DNA from: Cristatella mucedo
Lineage: Eukaryota; Bryozoa; Phylactolaemata; Cristatellidae
Reading direction: 5' to 3'
Length of the DNA: 41,000 nucleotides
Assembly (NCBI GenBank): GCA_009760855.2
Contig: WPIO01000235.1
Location: 64,001 to 105,000 of the forward strand
Positions 1-10,457 of this stretch are shown one piece after another. The position numbers and the translations under genes are program-made. The notes below the pieces were generated by a model. That model saw only the letters and a list, made by a program, of their open reading frames with translations, made no database searches and was not told where the DNA came from. Each line of letters begins with the position of its first letter. The stretch's first letter is position 1.

Positions 1-960
1 TCTACAGTGTGTGCCCACCTCCTCATTATCTAAAATTACATGTGAGTCTTGAAACCTCAAGACGCTGGATATCGCTGCTGTCCGTGCGACACTATCTGCC
101 TCGCCGCTACTGCTCAGTACCCCCTCGATCTGTCGTCATCAGTAAATAGCTACAAGACGACGCTAGTTGACACGCTCGACGAGTTCACACCTCTGACCGA
201 ACGCAATGTTTGCTCTCACTCAGACGGCCTAGGTTTTACCACTGACATGAAACTAGCTTGGTCTACTAAGCAGAAGCTTGAAAAGGCACAAAAGATCAGG
301 ACTGACTGTCCATCGACAGGCAAATGAGGACTAGTGTAGTTCGTACATATCGATCCTAGCCAAGTCTAGCTTCTATGAAAACATTGTCGAATTGCAGATG
401 CACAATCCCAAGATGCTGATTTCGACGAACAAACATCTGCTCAACAGCTCTCAGGTTAACTCCTTGCCTGATGATCCCACAGTGAGCATCTAGCTGGTCG
501 CTTCTATCGATTCTTTGCCCACAAGATTGACAAGATCAGGAGTCCATCCCTGCGATGGCAGCATCCCAACTAGAATGCTGTCCCTCGATTCCCGGGTGCA
601 CCACAATGTCTACATCTAAGTAGGTCACTAGTGGTCTCATCCTGAAGTTAATATCCAAATCAAAGAAGACAATGAGTCCTTTGGACCCTATCCCCACTGG
701 CCTGCTCCTACGTTGCGTAGATCTGCTGGTGCATTGCATAAGTAACATAATTAATATGTCATTAGCCTAAGTCATCTCCCATCACCTTTCTAATAGCTGT
801 AGTCAGGGAAATTCTCAAGAAAGCGACACTTAACCAAAATAAGTCGACCAACTTCCGCTCAGTCTCCCTTTTACTATTCCTGTAAAAGAATCTAAAGACG
901 TGTCATGGCATACCAGCTGAACTCGTATAAAGAAACTTATCAAACACAGGTACATATCGG
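1..960 (+). mobile_element. CR1/L2-like LINE fragment, decayed (linker and N-terminal RT region)
   Basis: The translation near 180-327 reads like the segment just before the reverse transcriptase of this family, with GFTTDMKLAWSTKQKLEKA, and matches the better preserved copy on the minus strand at 37.6-38.6 kb. Further on, other frames give pieces equivalent to NPKMLMS and, at about 850-930, LPFLSKTLERVVADQL. Several frameshifts and stops separate them, so the copy is dead. The homology fades at about 960. It has no 3' tail. The exact 5' end lies outside the window or cannot be seen. Confidence 0.75.
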
Positions 961-1213
961 TAGCCGAAGATTTACGGCTCTCATTTCCCAACGACCCGAG
1001 ACGGGGAGAGTGAGCAGCACGTTATCCCTGACTAATTAAGACTCAGGCTCAATACCTGCTTCGTTCTCCCGTCGATGCTTCGTAACTAGCTGGTACGACT
1101 CAGATCCCGTGACTGGCTAGGACTGCTGCATCAGGTCAAGGCGGAAATTTTTAAAACGTTGCTTTACAGACGTAGCATCGGGTTAACGTTGTCGTCGTCT
1201 GGCTTCCCAATAT

Positions 1214-1719
1214 GATAATAATAATAATAAAAATAATAATGCTCTTGGTCAAGCGCCCTCAGAGAACTTAATCTCTCTCTAGGCACTTTATATTTGCTGC
1301 AAAGGGAAATGCAATTGAATGGTGAATAAAATCCTGCTCGATAAGGGAACAAAATGAAGAACATGGTTAGGGGTGATATGCACAGGGTCAGCATGCAAAT
1401 GTGGTAAGTGGCAGCATGCACAGTGTCAGCACGCATAAGCACATGAAGGACGAGTCACAGGGACCCACTAAATGCTGTCCTAAATAGGTGTGTTTTTAAG
1501 TTCCTTTTAAATGTGGTCAGGTCAGGGGATGTTCTGACGCAGGTCGAGAGGGAGTTCCAGGCTTTGCGAGCATACGAACTAAATGCACGGTCTCCAAAGG
1601 ATTTGAGGTTTGTACAAGGTATTTGCAGACTGTTGGATTCCGAAAAGCGGGTGGTACAATGCTTGGCCTGATTGAGGAGTATATCTGAGAGATAGGCTGA
1701 AGCCAAAGAATGAAGTGAC
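1214..1719 (-). mobile_element. CR1/L2-like LINE, 5'-truncated 3' end with (TTA)n tail
   Basis: On the minus strand this holds the C-terminal end of the reverse-transcriptase ORF (DRAFSSYARKAWNSLSTCVR, ending KTHLFRTAFSGSL at 1455), then a 3' UTR, the GCGCC...GGCGC-type terminal hairpin (about 1250-1290) and an ATT-rich tail at 1214-1240. Homology to other copies stops at about 1719 (AATGAAGTGACC), the 5' truncation point. One in-frame ORF of 83 codons remains. It is a non-autonomous remnant. Confidence 0.85.
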
Positions 1720-1744
1720 CAAATATACCGTCGCCAAAAGCTTA

Positions 1745-1920
1745 TAAAAAAATCCTAGCTGATTAAACAGCCTCTTTTTGTATAGCGACAGAAGAGCCTT
1801 TACGGCTATCACCACCGCTTGCAGTGGCGATAAAGGATCGCCCACTGCAGGAATCGAACCCACGACCTCGGGACCGAGGTCGTGAAAGCAACCACCTTAC
1901 CTAGTATGCCATCACGGCTC
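1745..1920 (-). mobile_element. tRNA-derived SINE (copy 1)
   Basis: Read on the minus strand, the head looks like a tRNA: a box A-like TGGCATACTAGG, an anticodon-arm-like palindrome of about 10-bp arms (CACGACCTCG/CGAGGTCGTG) and a box B GGTTCGATTCC. The body continues with CACTGCAAGCGGTGGTGATAG and ends in a T-rich tail near 1745. The same body recurs at 37.5 kb and 40.8 kb. Box A and box B would form an internal RNA polymerase III promoter. It is flanked by a 52-bp direct duplication (1693-1744 and 1921-1972). Confidence 0.85.
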
Positions 1921-1972
1921 TAGGCTGAAGCAAAAGAATGAAGTGACCAAATATACCGTCGCCAAAAGCTTA
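1921..1972. repeat. 52-bp direct duplication flanking the SINE (partner 1693-1744)
   Basis: The 52 bases 1921-1972 repeat 1693-1744 with a single mismatch (GAAGCC against GAAGCA). The first half is LINE sequence and the second half is the DNA that lay beside that LINE. The simplest reading is a very long target-site duplication made when the SINE inserted. Confidence 0.85.
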
Positions 1973-3944
1973 CTAAGCTTGAGCTTTTCAGTTCAACAGT
2001 CTTGACCAAATTGATGTACCCGTATATCGAGCCACCTACAGAAACGTGTCTTAACCAGTACTTCGTTCACTGTTGGGTCCTTGAATGATTGTGTATGGTT
2101 TCTCAGTAGGACATAACCATTCTTCCATGGCGCTGTCCTTACAAGCCTTTATTATTTAAAAATCTTGGCGATGCTGGTCGTTCCAGCGGCTCGATTTAAG
2201 CATATGTCGAAGTAGGCGATTGGCCAAGACTAGTATAGAGCCTACCATAGCATGATCTAGAGTAACTACAGGCGAGCTGCAGGTCACAGGTGCCTTTGCG
2301 GCTTTGGATTTTGTGCTCTAACAAGCCTTAAGGCAGAGAATTGGAAATGCCAGGGAATTTTGGCGAGTGTATGCTGCTTCCGTCCGGAATGCCGACAAAT
2401 GGCTGAGGACGTGGCTGCCGACCTGAGCCCAGCTGTTTTAACGGAGCAACTTTTTAAAAGGCTACTAGTATCTCTATAAGTATTCCGAAAGGAAAGGCAC
2501 GACAATTCAGAAAAGAGAACCTGGTGTAATAGTGTTTCAACGGCAACTGAGCTGAAATAGCGTCATTCGCTGGGCTTCCCGCCACAGCCATGAATTCTCG
2601 TCCACTATGCTTTCGAATCAAGGGGGCTATCTTGGTCTTGCCAGCACTCATTCGCGTAGGAGAGCTGACAGAAAGTCATCCGAAGCTTGGAACCGAGATG
2701 GTTAGCCCTGGTGTCCTGATCAGATCCTAGCCAGTAAAAGTGGTTAATTTCCACTAATTTGTGGGCGAAGGGGCTTATAGGACCAGCAGCTGCTGTAAGT
2801 CCTCTTAGGTAGGGGTTTCAGCAATAGAATCCCAGCCACGTAAAGAAAAGGGAAGAAACAAAGTTTCACCGCCATAGCATAGGCTGTGCATAATGGGGTA
2901 GAGCTAGGCTTCTAATCGCATGCTTGTGCTATGAACTTATCAAGCCAGAGAGGTCATCTCGTGATCTTGCTCCTCCCTATTAAATAATGTAATTCAGTGA
3001 CATAGTTGGAATAAATGCAACAGGCATAAATGCAACAGGCAATAAATGCAACAGGCAAAAACTTCCTATTGCTTAAGGCTGAAATGGGCTGGGCAGGGTG
3101 CTGTGCGAGCAAGGAGCGACCGAAGGGGCACATACAGCTGAGTGGGAGGCAGCTAGCGCCACACACACACCCTGCTTTCCTCTCTATGTCAACGGCAACT
3201 TGAGAGCAATGCTATCAAGACCTGAGCAGCAGTGGGCTCAGCTACTAGGTCGCTTCCTTCCAGTTCATTTCTACTGCGATGCATGGGAAAATGGATAGCT
3301 AATGGACATTAATGCAGGTACAGGTCAAATCACGTATGTGCAATGCAAAGAGGCTGGTGTCTCCCATAAGCCATCGTAACGGCTTTCAGGCGAGTTCGTT
3401 GCCCAGTAATTCTTACGGTGATCAATGAGCAGATCGCTTCTCTAACTTCTTTGCAAGATAGGGAAGATCGAAAAATCCATCGCTGAGGTAGCAGCATCCC
3501 CAGTAAACTCCTCCCTCCCAGTAATCTCCCACAGGAATTCTCTCAATCATTTTTTAGAAGCACCTCACTGGGTGGTTGCGTGTCATACGAGTTTGTTCGA
3601 TGAATACCAGTGAGAGGGAAGAGCGAGTAATAGGCAAAAATCAGAGGAAGGCTGGCCGGGTAAACTTCGTGCGTAAAGGATGGTCAAAGTAGAACACGAG
3701 TCGGTAGAAATCAGGCAGGTAGTAAGAATCACCATGCAAACCCTCCTGAAGACGGCTTCGGCCATGTAGAAGGGCTTTAACCACAGAGTGTAGGACCCTC
3801 TGTAATGCTAGCGACTACAAACGCACGTCTGTTGTCTCCAAAGCTGCCACTGCTAATGCAGGAAGGAACCCCTAGCATTAATTTCAGATGGCGACGCAGG
3901 AATGTCATCCCAAGCTTCAATGTTGGCCTTTTAAATTTGGTATA
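1973..3944. other. Intergenic stretch without recognisable gene
   Basis: No ORF here resembles a known protein and no long repeat is recognised. The only clear structure is a three-unit tandem repeat of about 15 bp at 3011-3057 (core AAATGCAACAGGC). Old LINE homology resumes at about 3945. Confidence 0.6.
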
Positions 3945-4278
3945 GAGCCCTCACAGAACTGTGTCTCTTTCTAGGCACTTTGCATTTTCGGCAAAGAAAG
4001 CATGATTGAATGATTAGTGGTAGCAAGCTCATTGACAGCAAGCACAGCATGTTTAAAGGTAACATGCACAGGGCCTGCATGCTAATATTGTTAATGTTAG
4101 CACGAACTCTTTTAACAAGATCAAGCGCACATAATAGGACTCACATGGACGAGCTACAAAATGCAATAAATGCCCACCCTTTTAGATTTTGCTCCAACGT
4201 TGGTCGGTCAGGGGATGTCGTGACACCAGTCAGAAGTGAGTTTCAGGATTTGGGAGCATCTGAATTAAAGGCACGACC
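3945..4278 (-). mobile_element. Older LINE copy, 3' part (left piece of a split element)
   Basis: On the minus strand this piece starts with a segment equivalent to DRAFNSDAPKS and runs through a diverged 3' UTR to a decayed terminal hairpin near 3945-3990. It continues the piece at 5086-5382, which stops just before the matching codons. The two are separated by a younger copy (4279-5085). Confidence 0.7.
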
Positions 4279-5085
4279 CATAATAATAATAATAATAATA
4301 ATATTGCACTTGATAAAGCGCCCTCAGAGAACTTAATCTCTTTCTAGGCGCTTTACATTTGCTGCAAAGTGATACGCAATAGAATAGTAAGTAAAATCAT
4401 GCTTGAAAAACAAACAAAATGAATAACATGGTTAGGGGTTACATGCACTGGGTCAGCATGCAAATGTGGTTAGTGGCAGCATGAACAGTGTCAGCACGCA
4501 TAAGCACATCGAGGACGAATCACAAGGACCCACTAAATGCTGTCCTAAATAGGTATGTTTTTAAGTTTCTTTTAAATGTGGTCAGGTCAGGGGATGTTCT
4601 GATGCAGGTCGGGAGGGAGTTCCAGGCTGTGGGAGCATACGAGCTAAATGCACGGTCTCCAAAGGATTTAAGGTTTGTACGAGGTATTTCTAGACTGTTG
4701 GATTCCGAAAAGCGAGTGGTACGATGCTTTGCCTGATGGGGTAGTATCTCTGAAAGATAGGCTGGAGCCATAGAATGAAGAGACCTAAAAGTGAGCGACA
4801 AAACCTTGAAGTCAATCCGTTGCTTGACTGGTAACCAGTGCAGGTCGGCGAGAAGTGGAGTAATGTGGCAACTGCGACGCTCACGACAGACAAGCCTAGC
4901 TGCAGAGTTTTGCACCAGCTGCAATCGCCTGATCGCACATGCTGGTAGACCAGTAAGCAGTGAGTTGCAGAAGTCGAGGCGAGATGTCACGAATGCATGG
5001 ACCAACTTGGACGTGGTATCCTTATCTAAACAAGCCCTAATTTTAGCAATGTTATGAAGCTGAAAATAGGCTGATTTGACTGTGG
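4279..5085 (-). mobile_element. CR1/L2-like LINE, 5'-truncated copy with intact ORF end and (TAA)n tail
   Basis: The minus strand has 161 uninterrupted codons (5005-4520) of the reverse-transcriptase C-terminal region: TSRLDFCNSLLTGLP, LVCRERRSCHITPLLADLHW, DRAFSSYAPTAWNSLPTC and the terminal KTYLFRTAFSGSL. A 3' UTR, the terminal hairpin (about 4313-4350) and an ATT-type tail (4279-4303) follow. Homology extends upstream to about 5085 (a DKDTTSKLVHAF-type segment). This is among the best preserved 3' ends in the window. The catalytic RT motifs are missing because of the truncation, so it is not autonomous. It sits inside an older copy of a related element. Confidence 0.9.
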
Positions 5086-5382
5086 AAGGATTTGAGTTCC
5101 CACGAGATACAGGTAAACGACTAGGTTAAAAAAAGCGGATGCCACAACGCTTAGCCTGGTGGGAAGTAGATATGAAAGGTAGACTGGGGCCAAACAATGA
5201 AGGAACCTACCAGTGAGTGACAGAACCTCGCAGCCAATATGCTGTAGAACTGGGGGCCAGTGCAAGTTGGCGAGAAATGGTGTGATGCGGCAACTGCAAT
5301 GCTCATGACAGGCAAGTCTAGTGGCCCAGTTTTGAACCGGCTGTAAGCGCTTGATTACACAGGCCGGTAAACCACCAACCAC
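5086..5382 (-). mobile_element. Older LINE copy, upstream (right) piece of the split element
   Basis: Minus-strand translation gives LPACVIKRLQPVQNWATRLACHE and CRITPFLANLHWPP, a diverged version of the same RT C-terminal region, broken by a frameshift after LAPVYLS. It ends at the codons before DRAF, where the piece at 3945-4278 takes over. Together they show insertion of the younger LINE at 4279-5085. Confidence 0.75.
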
Positions 5383-6185
5383 TCCCATAGTGCTTGGGGT
5401 AACGAGAATCCGTCTCGACATAATAATCGAGACAACGAACCGACCGGTGATATTGACGATCACGAGCACGTGCATGACACTCATTTGTAATGTGAATGCC
5501 TGTACGTTGTTCCTTCGCAATTTGAATTCGCAACTTTTATTTTACACAGAGTTATGGCCTACTCTCTCTCTACAAGTGGGCAGCTTTGGAAGAGAGGTGT
5601 GCATGAGTGCTCAACGGAATGCGTGCAAACGGAACGTGCTGAGACGCACGGAGTTTTGAAACGTTTGTTGCTCTACTGATTTAATGTGCGCTCCGATCGA
5701 TGTCAGCGATGGCTTGCTTTCTGGACATAACTTCCACAATAGATTATGTTACACTGCAAGTTATCGAATGATGTGGAACATAATACCTGTGTGTTAGTTA
5801 TTATTATCAAGTGCATTATTATTGTTATTATTATTATTTTCCCTGGAAACTTCCTTGTCAGCCCTCAGGCAGAGCGCGATCAATAAATATCCATTATTTT
5901 CACATTAACACCACTACAGCTGTGCGAGCTTAAGTTTTGCTAATTAATGTTCCTTCTTACCATACAGCTGTTGTCTTATAGCTCACCGGAACTCTAATGC
6001 TCACCACACCTGGCTGTGGACGGCCGCAGAGGTTTTTTATCCAGCTAATCACAAGGTCACCCTCACCTGGTATACCTGCTTGAAGCAAACCGGTGGTCTT
6101 ATGACGAGTTGGGTACGCATAGTAGTGGCGGCCGAGTAATTACTTATTTCCCGTACGCGCTTGCGTTTGCACTTTGGGAAATAAT
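5383..6185. other. Intergenic stretch; LINE-tail scar only
   Basis: No gene is recognised. At about 5806-5842 a short plus-strand scar (ATCAAGTGCATTATTATT followed by further TTA units) matches the last bases and tail of the LINE family, an extremely truncated copy. Confidence 0.55.
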
Positions 6186-6189
6186 CGTA

Positions 6190-6300
6190 ATAATAGTCAT
6201 AATTTGTATAGCACCCTCAGAGAACGGAATCTCAGTATAGGCACTTTACAGATTCTGTATAGACAGCATTACAGAATGCTTGATGATAAAATAAATCGTC
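6190..6300 (-). mobile_element. LINE 3' tail fragment
   Basis: Minus strand: a diverged copy of the terminal hairpin (plus-strand GCACCCTCAGAGAACGGAATC, then TAGGCACTTTACA) and part of the 3' UTR. No coding sequence is left. Confidence 0.65.
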
Positions 6301-6717
6301 CTTAATTGGCACTTTCGTCCAGCCGACATTATTAAATAATACCTTTTCCCTTCAACGCCTATGCAATCGCTTACGCTTAGCAAAATTTAGCCTTGCCAGA
6401 CTTGTGAGATTAAGTGTGTTGGCTGTCACTTGGGCACTCCAAGCAGCATGGCCATCGAGTGAGTTCTGTTTGAGCACTTCTAAAAAGAGTTATCTGCCCT
6501 ACCCGATGTATAACTTTAATTCAGTACAACCTGGTTTCGTCAATTCGCTGCGGATTGCAGAAGATCGCTGCATTGGTAAGAGTCATTTTTGTTAATTGTA
6601 ATGCACTGACCAAGAGCTTGCACAAGCACTGAAGCACCCTAAATAGAGTAGAACACAAGGAGAAATATAAATGGTAGCACCAGGCAAAAACCTTCCGTTC
6701 GTTCATGACGGTGCGTC

Positions 6718-7120
6718 ATGGATTATCGTGATTATTGTAATTCCCTTTTGGCTGGGCTACCAAAGAAATCTATTTTGCCACTACAGCGGACTATGAATAT
6801 GGCTGCAAGGCTGGTCTTCAAGTCCCAGCGGTTTGAGCACGTGTCACCTTTGCTGAAAGAGCTAAGATGGTTGCCGGTTGAGCAAAGGATACAGAGCAAA
6901 GTTCTTATGCTGACCCACAAGGCCCGCCACGGCTTGGCTCCTTCGTACCTAGCTGAACTGCTGCATCAGTTTCAGCCTGTTCGCGCCCTCAGGTCCTGTG
7001 TGGACAATAAATTGGCTGTCCCATTCCTCCGCTTAAAGACAGTTGGCGACAGAAGCTTTAGCTCTGCAGGTCCTAGACTGTGGAACTCGCTTACACAATT
7101 CTTACGCAACGACATCTACT
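6718..7120 (+). mobile_element. LINE RT C-terminal fragment of a second, distinct CR1/L2-like family
   Basis: The reading frame has the same order of motifs as the main family but with different residues: DYCNSLLAGLPKKSILPLQ, NMAARLVF, VSPLLKELRWLPVEQRI, HGLAPSYLAELL and SSAGPRLWNSL. This is the region after the RT catalytic core in CR1/L2-like elements. At about residue 132 the LINE similarity stops and the frame runs on for about 80 codons into an unrelated dispersed repeat, ending at 7356. That chimeric frame is probably an accident of insertion, not a gene. Confidence 0.8.
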
Positions 7121-7368
7121 CTCCAACTGCCGACTATGGCACATCTTTTTCAGCGGTCCTGAACTGCTACTTCTATGCTACTCACTACCTCAACTGCTCT
7201 CCTAACTCTGCTATGCTTTCCACTTTCTCTTTGTTGCGTGAGACGAAGTCTGTTGGCTACCGAATGCGTACCGAAAGCCGCTTAGGCTGTGAGTGGGCTA
7301 TACAAATTCTCCTGCGTAACACCCACATGGTCTTTTTGACCTTGTGGAGTTACTGACGGAGATACACA
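7121..7368 (+). repeat. Unnamed dispersed repeat, copy 1 of 4
   Basis: About 250 bp whose core (for example GCTACTCACTACCTCA, CCGAATGCGTACCGAAAGC and CTCCTGCGTAACA) recurs closely at 21317-21515 and, more diverged, at 33845-34150 and 40268-40465, all in the same orientation. No protein or tRNA-like head is seen. It is probably a non-autonomous mobile element. Confidence 0.75.
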
Positions 7369-7374
7369 TTACTT

Positions 7375-9850
7375 CCTCGGGCCACTTCGGTCGATTGCCG
7401 TGATTTTCCCTCGATTGTATATCCGCGATTAGTTGAAAGGATGAGACTGCACTTTTAACACATTGCCCTTTACTAGCCAGTACATGCAAAGACAGCTGGA
7501 TGTTCTGCCACCAGGTTGCATCTAATTGTAACAGAACGTCACAGATTGCTGCAGTTTGCCGGGCCACTGCCGTCGATTGCCGTGAATGGCCCGAGATTGA
7601 ACGGGCACAGTGGGATGAAACTATATCAGCAGATCGTGAACGTTAGTTGGCACGGCATTTGGCCAGTGTCATTGATTGCCGTGCATTGCTCTCAATTGTG
7701 AATTCTCGATTGTTTAAATGGATGTCGTTGCACATTTAATGTAGTGTACTGCATGTAATATCCAAGAAAAGTTCAAGCTTCTCTAGGAAACCGTCCTTCC
7801 ATTTGTAAATTACCGCTATGGATTGACGTTTTTCCCTAGCCATTGCCGTGCATTGGTTTCCATCGAGCGTGCACAATGAGGGAGAATTATGCGTTTGCAC
7901 ATGTAGTTGTTGCGTGAATTGTTGCTTTTCCACGGCTTGCGGTATTGCCCCTACCGTTGCTGTGGATTGCCGTGCATTACTGACAGTTAACAGGCAAACC
8001 AGCTTACAAGTTTCTATGATTTTACTTTGAACGCGGCGAAATGTTATATGCACTTAAAAGCGGAGCTTTCCTTCGCCACACCAATTCCCGGTCGATTTGC
8101 CGCGGGTTGGACTTATGGCGAGGGCGATCGCTGTCGATTGCCATTCATAGCTCGCAATTGTACTTGCTTTAATGTTTGAAAGGGTGTGTTTGCACTCTAA
8201 ATAAAGTGCATTGCGAGGTATAAGAAACGTTTGAGCTTGGCCCAGTCACTGTCTGGTGATTTGCGACGGATCATTATAGATTTCCGTATTTGCCCAGGCC
8301 AGTGCGATCAATTGCCATGCATTGCTCAAGATTAAACGCCCAGAGTTGGTTAAAAGCATGCGCGCGTGCAGTGAGATGCAATGTGGAATGATAATTGTAC
8401 CTCGGTGCCGCCGATTTCTCTTTGATTAGCCATGGATTGCGGTATTGACCCCTGTAGTTGCTGCCAATTACCGTGCATCGTTGAAAATAAACGGGTAAAT
8501 AGAGCTTGACAACTCTATGGTTTTTCTTTGAAAAAACGGCGAAATGATACATGCAATGACAATTGGAGCTTCGAGCAGCCAATTAGTGATCAGTTTGCCA
8601 CGGAGTGTTACGGATTGCTGCTTCAAGTTGAGCTAGTGCCGCAAATTGGCACGCGTTACCTGAGATTTTGCATGCTCAATCGGTCATAAATTATGTGCTT
8701 GCACTTTAAACGAAGTGCTTTGTAATATGCACTCAAAATTGGAGCGTTAAGAAGCTGACTTTGGGGCATTTTGTAGAGGAGTGTTGTGAATTGCAGTACC
8801 ATTGCGGTCCGGGCCTCAGCTGTCGATTTGCCGCACTGCTGGCGGCTAACGAGCAAAGCAGCTTAAAAATTACATGGTTCAACTTTGAACGCTGCGGAAT
8901 GTTACGTTTAATGAAAATTGGGTCGTGACGCTACAAATGTCACGTTGACTTGATGCGAGTTGGGGCATCGGCCCCGGCCATTGCAGTCAATTGCCATTCA
9001 TTGTCGCGATTGTACGATTAGTGAAAAGGATGTGATTTCACTTTAAACACTGTGCACTGTGACATGTAAGAAGAATTCGACCGTCCCAGCCACCGTCCGA
9101 TGATTTGCTATGGATCACAATAAGTTGCCGTATTTGCCGGGCCATTGCAGTGCATCGCTGCAGCATGGTCGACGCAATTAAAGTGAAATTGTACCATTTC
9201 ACAATAACCTAAGATTAGATCAGCTAGGAATTACTATTAGAGCCTTAAGTCTAAGCATACTGGTCGTTTTGTAGTGGATTGTGGTAGATTTTGGTACTGG
9301 TCCGGGTCATTGCAACGCGTTGCTGAAGAATGGTCGAAGCAATACAGTAAAATTACGTTAGTACCCAATAACCGAAGAGTCGAGCAGCGCGCAATTATAA
9401 TTAGAGCCTCTAATGTACCCGTCTTGGTCTCTTGTGTAGCCATTTGTGGTGGATTGTGGTTTGGGTCCGGGCCGTTGCAGTCGATCGAAGTGCCGACGAT
9501 GCAATCTTATTTCAGGGTACTTGGTGAGAACGCATGAGTAGAATCTCGCGGAATTATCAAGGTACAATTTAAATAATGTAGCAAATTTTGATATTTTTAA
9601 CTCTGTAGAACATTGTGCAGCTGATTTATTTCGGATTTAAAGGGAGCTATGGTGGATTGCGGTGGCTTGCGATACAGGTCTCTGGCGTTGAAGCTCACTT
9701 GCATAGGTGAGTGTGCGCACAATTACATGAAATTTGGTGGATAGATGGAATTGCACGTGTACTACAATGTCGGCCCAAAACCAGAGCCCGGCAACGCCAC
9801 TGTCGGGCCGGTCCTAGCTTAACTAGCGTGGATTGCGGCAATTCGTCGAA
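7375..9850. repeat. Diverged satellite array, monomer about 170 bp
   Basis: A landmark resembling GATTGCCGTGCATTGCTC recurs at about 7382, 7568, 7673, 7843, 7968, 8138, 8310, 8466, 8640, 8818, 8987, 9150, 9310 and 9475. Most steps are 156-186 bp, with two shortened units of about 105 and 125 bp. Degraded units continue to about 9850. Monomers fall into types: A (contains CACTTTAAA...AGTGCA), B (contains ACTTTGAACG...GCGAAATG) and C (contains GCGGTATTG...CCCCT). Read in order they give A-B-A-C-B-A-C-B-A-B-A, then a further type from 9150. Monomers are strongly diverged, so the array is old. The short ORFs inside it look accidental. Confidence 0.8.
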
Positions 9851-9891
9851 TCCCTAGTATACCGTAGCTTGTACTATAGGGGTAGACTTAC

Positions 9892-10086
9892 CTAGTAAAA
9901 ACTCTGGCACGATGGCCGCGCCCTCGGTGCACTTACCCACGTCGCACCACCCACAGAACGCAAAACGCACACACGGGCGCCGACAGCGAGCCGAATTCTC
10001 GGTCGAAACGCTAGTCGAAGGAGAGCTCGAACAGCGAGGGCACACTCTGTCTGCGTATCTCTGGGCAGATCCTTGTACTCGAGCAT
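9892..10086 (-). other. Possible minus-strand first exon with two splice-donor matches
   Basis: On the minus strand, ACTAG|GTAAGT (junction at 9892/9891) and GTGG|GTAAGT (about 9940) are strong splice-donor matches 47 bp apart. Upstream there is an AT-rich TTAAATAAAG element (about 10236-10246) in GC-rich DNA, and an ATG at 10086 opens a frame beginning MLEYKDLPRDTQTECALAV. No homologue is recognised and no matching downstream exon is seen in the satellite or LINE region to the left. It could be a promoter with a first exon, or chance. Confidence 0.25.
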
Positions 10087-10431
10087 CGGCGAGCCGATTC
10101 GCGCCGAATCGCGCTCAGGCGGACGGCTCGGAATTCAAAGCCGGAAGCTGGAGTAGCGCGTGCGCACTCGCTCGCTCAGCTGCAGCTGCAGCAGCGTCGG
10201 CTGCCGAGCTCGGCTGCAGGCTGAGGCTCAGCTGGCTCTTTATTTAATCGCCGCCTAAAATGGCTGCTGAGCTACTGAGCGCTACGGGAACGAGCGAAAC
10301 GAGCCAACGAAAGCGTCCGGTGTGCGCTCGAGAGGCGTCTTCGTGGTTCCCGCAAGCGAACCCACCGCTCGAGAGCGGTCGCGCGGCGGCGCAAATGGCC
10401 ACTTCACGCAAAGCAAGCACTGGTGCACAGT

Positions 10432-10457
10432 TGACTTCCGGCAGCTGCCGGAAGTCA
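10432..10457. promoter_or_regulatory. 26-bp perfect palindrome with two ETS-type cores and a central CAGCTG
   Basis: The half site TGACTTCCGGCAG is followed at once by its exact reverse complement. It contains TTCCGG and CCGGAA (the ETS-family core is GGAA) around a CAGCTG E-box-like centre. The GC-rich island setting fits a promoter element. Function is inferred from motif alone. Confidence 0.4.

Noticed and set aside
1840-1920. Genuine tRNA gene
   Set aside because: Box A and box B are present, but the cloverleaf is imperfect, a SINE body and tail follow, and the same unit recurs at 37.5 and 40.8 kb.
7375-9850. CRISPR-like array
   Set aside because: The repeats are long, degenerate, and contiguous monomers without unique spacers of fixed size, and the genome is clearly animal.
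9880-9960. U1 snRNA-like gene, because the plus strand reads ACTTACCTAG
   Set aside because: Only the 10 bases complementary to a splice donor match; the rest bears no resemblance to U1. It is better read as a donor on the minus strand.
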